Shown here: positions 31,975 to 34,219 of the stretch, one piece after another
How the letters are laid out: each line of letters begins with the position of its first letter
Numbering within the stretch: the stretch's first letter is position 1
Assembly (NCBI GenBank): GCA_039934475.1
Contig: JBDTMC010000020.1
Span: 1 to 34,219, forward strand
Length of the DNA: 34,219 nt
Reading direction: 5' to 3'
Source: JBDTMC01 sp039934475
GTDB lineage: Bacteria > Acidobacteriota > Terriglobia > Bryobacterales > Bryobacteraceae
Made by a program: the position numbers and the translations under genes
The notes under the pieces: generated by a model
Seen by the model: only the letters and a program-made list of their open reading frames with translations
Database searches by the model: none
What the model was told of the DNA's origin: nothing

Positions 31975-32831
31975 CGCGGCATCCAAAACGGTTCTGAGGC
32001 GGGCACAAAAGCCACCGGAACATCCTTTACAAACGTCTTTAACCACTCCGCACAATTCTCCATGCCGGCTTGTTCGGAGGGGATGTGGCCAATCAGGATC
32101 AGGGCTTTGTGCTTCCCTTCCGCGGCCGCATCGCTGACATATTCAATCGTTTCCCACTCCGGCACTTCCCCGATCGCCAGCACCTCCACATCGTCCCGCT
32201 GCAGCATCTGGAGGTGCGACGCTGTCCCGCCGGCGCCGGGCAGCAGGGCCACGCGAGTGACCTTCATATCGCGCGAACCAACCACTCGCAGCGTCCGCAC
32301 TGCCAGTTGCTTTTGAATGGACCCAGCCAGCTTTTCAACGGTCGTTTCGGGCATCGTGAACAACGCCGGCGTGGAGGGATTCTGATATTTCTGCCAGCCC
32401 AGCGCCTTCGTCATACCCTCCATGACGCCATCCGGCCGCCGCATGTGCCAGTGGTCATGGAACCGCCACACTACCAGATGGTGGTCGCGGATGAACTTCT
32501 CCTTCGTCGCCCAAACCGGGTCATTCTGCTTCTTCAGGCCGTCGATAGAATCGAGATGACTGTAAAACGTCGGCTCATGAGTGATGATCAAATTCTTGCC
32601 CGAAGCCGCGGCCTTTTCGAGCACTTCAAATGTGGCCATCATGGTGGTGGCAATCCCAGTGACTGGAGTATCCGGATCGCCGGCCTTAAAGGTATCCACT
32701 GTCTGTGCGCGCCAAGGCACGCCCACTTGGCCTTTGATCCTTTCGATCACCTCCCGCGCCGTCGGCGGTTTCTGCCCTGAGGCCATTCCCAACACCGTTA
32801 CTCCGATCAACAAAACGCGAGCCGTGGTCAC
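31971..32831 (-). CDS. Exported Nif3-like (dinuclear metal) family protein
   Basis: The preferred start is GTG 32831: GGAGGAG lies 6 bases upstream and it yields a compact signal peptide (TTARVLLIGVTVLGMASGQ). ATG 32846 and GTG 32870 are alternatives. The product has 286 residues. The body matches the Nif3/NIF3-like fold (PF01784): DTFKAGDPDTPVTGIATTMM, then NLIITHEPTFYSH, VVWRFHDHWH, and LIGHIPSEQAGMENCAEWLK near the end. These His, Asp and Glu residues form the dimetal site. Known relatives are cytoplasmic and of uncertain function, some linked to GTP cyclohydrolase activity. The signal peptide makes this member periplasmic. It overlaps the permease gene by four bases at the stop codons. 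Confidence 0.87.
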   Translation of the reverse strand: MTTARVLLIGVTVLGMASGQKPPTAREVIERIKGQVGVPWRAQTVDTFKAGDPDTPVTGIATTMMATFEVLEKAAASGKNLIITHEPTFYSHLDSIDGLKKQNDPVWATKEKFIRDHHLVVWRFHDHWHMRRPDGVMEGMTKALGWQKYQNPSTPALFTMPETTVEKLAGSIQKQLAVRTLRVVGSRDMKVTRVALLPGAGGTASHLQMLQRDDVEVLAIGEVPEWETIEYVSDAAAEGKHKALILIGHIPSEQAGMENCAEWLKTFVKDVPVAFVPASEPFWMPR

Positions 32832-32964
32832 GAGTCTCTCCTCCATTCCGCGTTGAGAATCGCTCTCCACGCGGTTAATCGTATTCTACTGCTCCGTCCA
32901 AAAGACGACGAAGATGCCTTCTGGTCGATATTGTGGTAATTCTGCTTTAAGAGGAGATTGTCTT

Positions 32965-33993
32965 ATGAGGGCCCTGTTGCCGATATTCATTGTTCTGTCC
33001 TCACTGGCGGCGCGCGCCGATTTCAGCTACGAGCAATCAACGAAAGTCACCGGAGGCGCCATGGCCGGGATGATGAAGATGGCGGGCGCCATGTCCAAGC
33101 AGGTTCGTGAGGCTGGACAAAGTCTGGTTATGGTGAAGGGCGACCGCATGGCGCACATCACCGGAGACCACGGGCAGATCATCGATCTGTCGGCCGAAAC
33201 CATCACCGACGTGAATTTCGCCAAGAAAACCTACTCGGTGATGACCTTTGCTCAGATGGCCGACGCCATGAAAGCAATGATGGCTCGCATGCACCAGGAC
33301 CAGACCGAGGACGTCAATTTCAAAATTGACCTCAAAGATACCGGCGAAAGCAAGACCATTCAGGAGTACACGACGCACCAGATGCTTCTCACGCTCACTG
33401 GAGTGATCAAAGACAAGAAGTCCGGACGCGAAGGCGAGATGAAGATCGTCTCCGACATGTGGCTGGCGAAAGACATCAAAGGCTACGATCAGGTTCGCGA
33501 GTTCTATCGACGCATGGCGGCAAAGATGTCGTTTATGCCCGGTGGCATGAACGCCGGGATGATGCAGCCCGGCATGATGCAAGGGATGAGCGAGGTAGCT
33601 AAGCAGGCGGCCAAGATGGACGGCGTACCGGTCGTGCAAATCACCCGCATCGGAGACACGGGCGTGGCTGCCGCCGAGGGCCAGGCTGGTACGGCGGCCC
33701 CTGCTCCTTCCAGCAGCGACGTCGCCGCGGCGGCTATCGCCGGTCGCCTCGGACGCCTCGGAGGGCTGGGTGGCTTTGGCCGCAAGAAGAAGACTGAAGA
33801 TGCTCCTCCGCCGGCCGAACAGCCCAAGCCGGAAGACGCCAAAGCCGCGCCCGCCGCCACTGGCGCGCTGATGGAAATGACTACCGAACTGAAATCCTTC
33901 TCCACTGCTTCAGTGGACGCATCCAAGCTTCAGGTGCCGGCCGGCTTCCAGCAGGTGGAGAGTGAGATGCTCAAGCACACTCGAGAAAAATAG
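32965..33993 (+). CDS. Exported methionine-rich protein of unknown function
   Basis: The start at 32965 is supported by GAGGAG at 32951-32956; the frame from 32914 has no such site. The product has 342 residues. Signal peptide MRALLPIFIVLSSLAARA. A domain with repeated Met pairs follows (AGMMKMAGAM, then a MADAMKAMMARMHQDQ helix), beta strands (VMVKGDRMAHITGDHGQIID) and a middle Met-rich segment (MPGGMNAGMMQPGMMQGM, about 193-210). The C-terminal third is low-complexity Ala/Pro/Gly (about 230-310), ending in a small conserved-looking block. I do not recognise the family. Met clusters in exported proteins can bind copper, but there is no direct evidence here. The gene stands alone, convergent with the ribulokinase fragment. 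Confidence 0.75.
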   Translation: MRALLPIFIVLSSLAARADFSYEQSTKVTGGAMAGMMKMAGAMSKQVREAGQSLVMVKGDRMAHITGDHGQIIDLSAETITDVNFAKKTYSVMTFAQMADAMKAMMARMHQDQTEDVNFKIDLKDTGESKTIQEYTTHQMLLTLTGVIKDKKSGREGEMKIVSDMWLAKDIKGYDQVREFYRRMAAKMSFMPGGMNAGMMQPGMMQGMSEVAKQAAKMDGVPVVQITRIGDTGVAAAEGQAGTAAPAPSSSDVAAAAIAGRLGRLGGLGGFGRKKKTEDAPPPAEQPKPEDAKAAPAATGALMEMTTELKSFSTASVDASKLQVPAGFQQVESEMLKHTREK

Positions 33994-33994
33994 T

Positions 33995-34219
33995 TCAGGC
34001 GCTTTGCGCAATGCGGCGCAATTCCGGAAGGACGTCGCCGATGGCAACGGGATCAGATCCCGGTGCGCCCAGGCCGAAATACAGCTTGTGATAGAGGGTG
34101 TACAACCGTTCGTAAATCGCGGCGGCGTCTGCGTCCGGCTCCACTACTCGAAATGCGGGGCACAACGCCTGCTGCGCCTCATCGATCGTGCTAAAGGTGC
34201 CTGCCGCGAGAAACGCGAA
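33995..34219 (-). CDS. araB: Ribulokinase (FGGY family), C-terminal fragment
   Basis: The minus-strand frame is open from the window edge to the TGA at 33997-33995 and encodes the last 74 residues. LAAGTFSTIDEAQQALCPAF followed by RVVEPDADAAAIYERLYTLY and HKLYFGLG is the C-terminal end of ribulokinase-type FGGY kinases, where a helix of this form ends the actin-like fold. The enzyme would phosphorylate L-ribulose or another ketopentose in L-arabinose catabolism. Most of the gene and its start lie outside. The stop is one base from the end of the convergent gene. Family assignment is reasonable from the tail; the exact substrate cannot be judged. Confidence 0.65.
   Translation of the reverse strand, partial: FAFLAAGTFSTIDEAQQALCPAFRVVEPDADAAAIYERLYTLYHKLYFGLGAPGSDPVAIGDVLPELRRIAQSA

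Overview
The window looks like the chromosome of a GC-rich acidobacterium of the Solibacter/Bryobacter type. Three kinds of gene suggest this: a free-standing secreted protein made of the C-terminal domain family first described in Solibacter (9246-8410), two very large Oar-like outer-membrane receptors with an N-terminal carboxypeptidase-regulatory-like domain, and many exported carbohydrate or ester hydrolases (a 3-keto-disaccharide-hydrolase/DUF1080 protein, Tat-type Gfo/Idh/MocA oxidoreductase, PQQ enzyme, secreted esterases). No tRNA, rRNA, intact insertion sequence, phage or CRISPR array was seen. Genes are dense and no gene-free stretch exceeds about 200 bases. The assignment is inference from gene content, not from a marker gene.

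Layout. 1-2295: tail of a lactonase-family beta-propeller, then a leftward pair, an exported oxidoreductase followed by a HEAT-repeat protein. 2439-6978: a rightward, tightly spaced series (PD40 beta-propeller, SnoaL-like, secreted esterase, DUF1080 protein, small exported unknown, HicB-like fragment). 7028-9246: leftward secreted serine hydrolase and Solibacter-type domain protein. 9283-23174: a surface-polysaccharide locus with two O-antigen ligase/polymerase-like membrane proteins, a Wzz/GumC-like chain-length protein, two GT4 glycosyltransferases and a CTP-synthase-like amidotransferase-domain protein.

Inside the polysaccharide locus lies a leftward three-gene operon (21300 to 14677): an HPr-kinase-like P-loop protein, an Oar-like outer-membrane receptor, and a single 798-residue protein joining a nucleotidyltransferase-like domain to a major-facilitator transporter. 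Its genes overlap or touch, so it reads as one transcription unit. It is the best candidate here for an undescribed system.

23155-34219: PQQ-dependent dehydrogenase with an unusual CX3CH haem motif, the second Oar-like receptor followed by a strong terminator, a secreted esterase, an APC-family permease, an exported Nif3-like protein, a methionine-rich exported protein, and the C-terminal end of a ribulokinase.

Several genes have no Shine-Dalgarno sequence. Some of them carry a -10-like hexamer (TAnnnT) six or seven bases before the start codon, which suggests leaderless or near-leaderless transcripts. The clearest case is an 11-bp palindrome between the divergent starts at 11124 and 11146.
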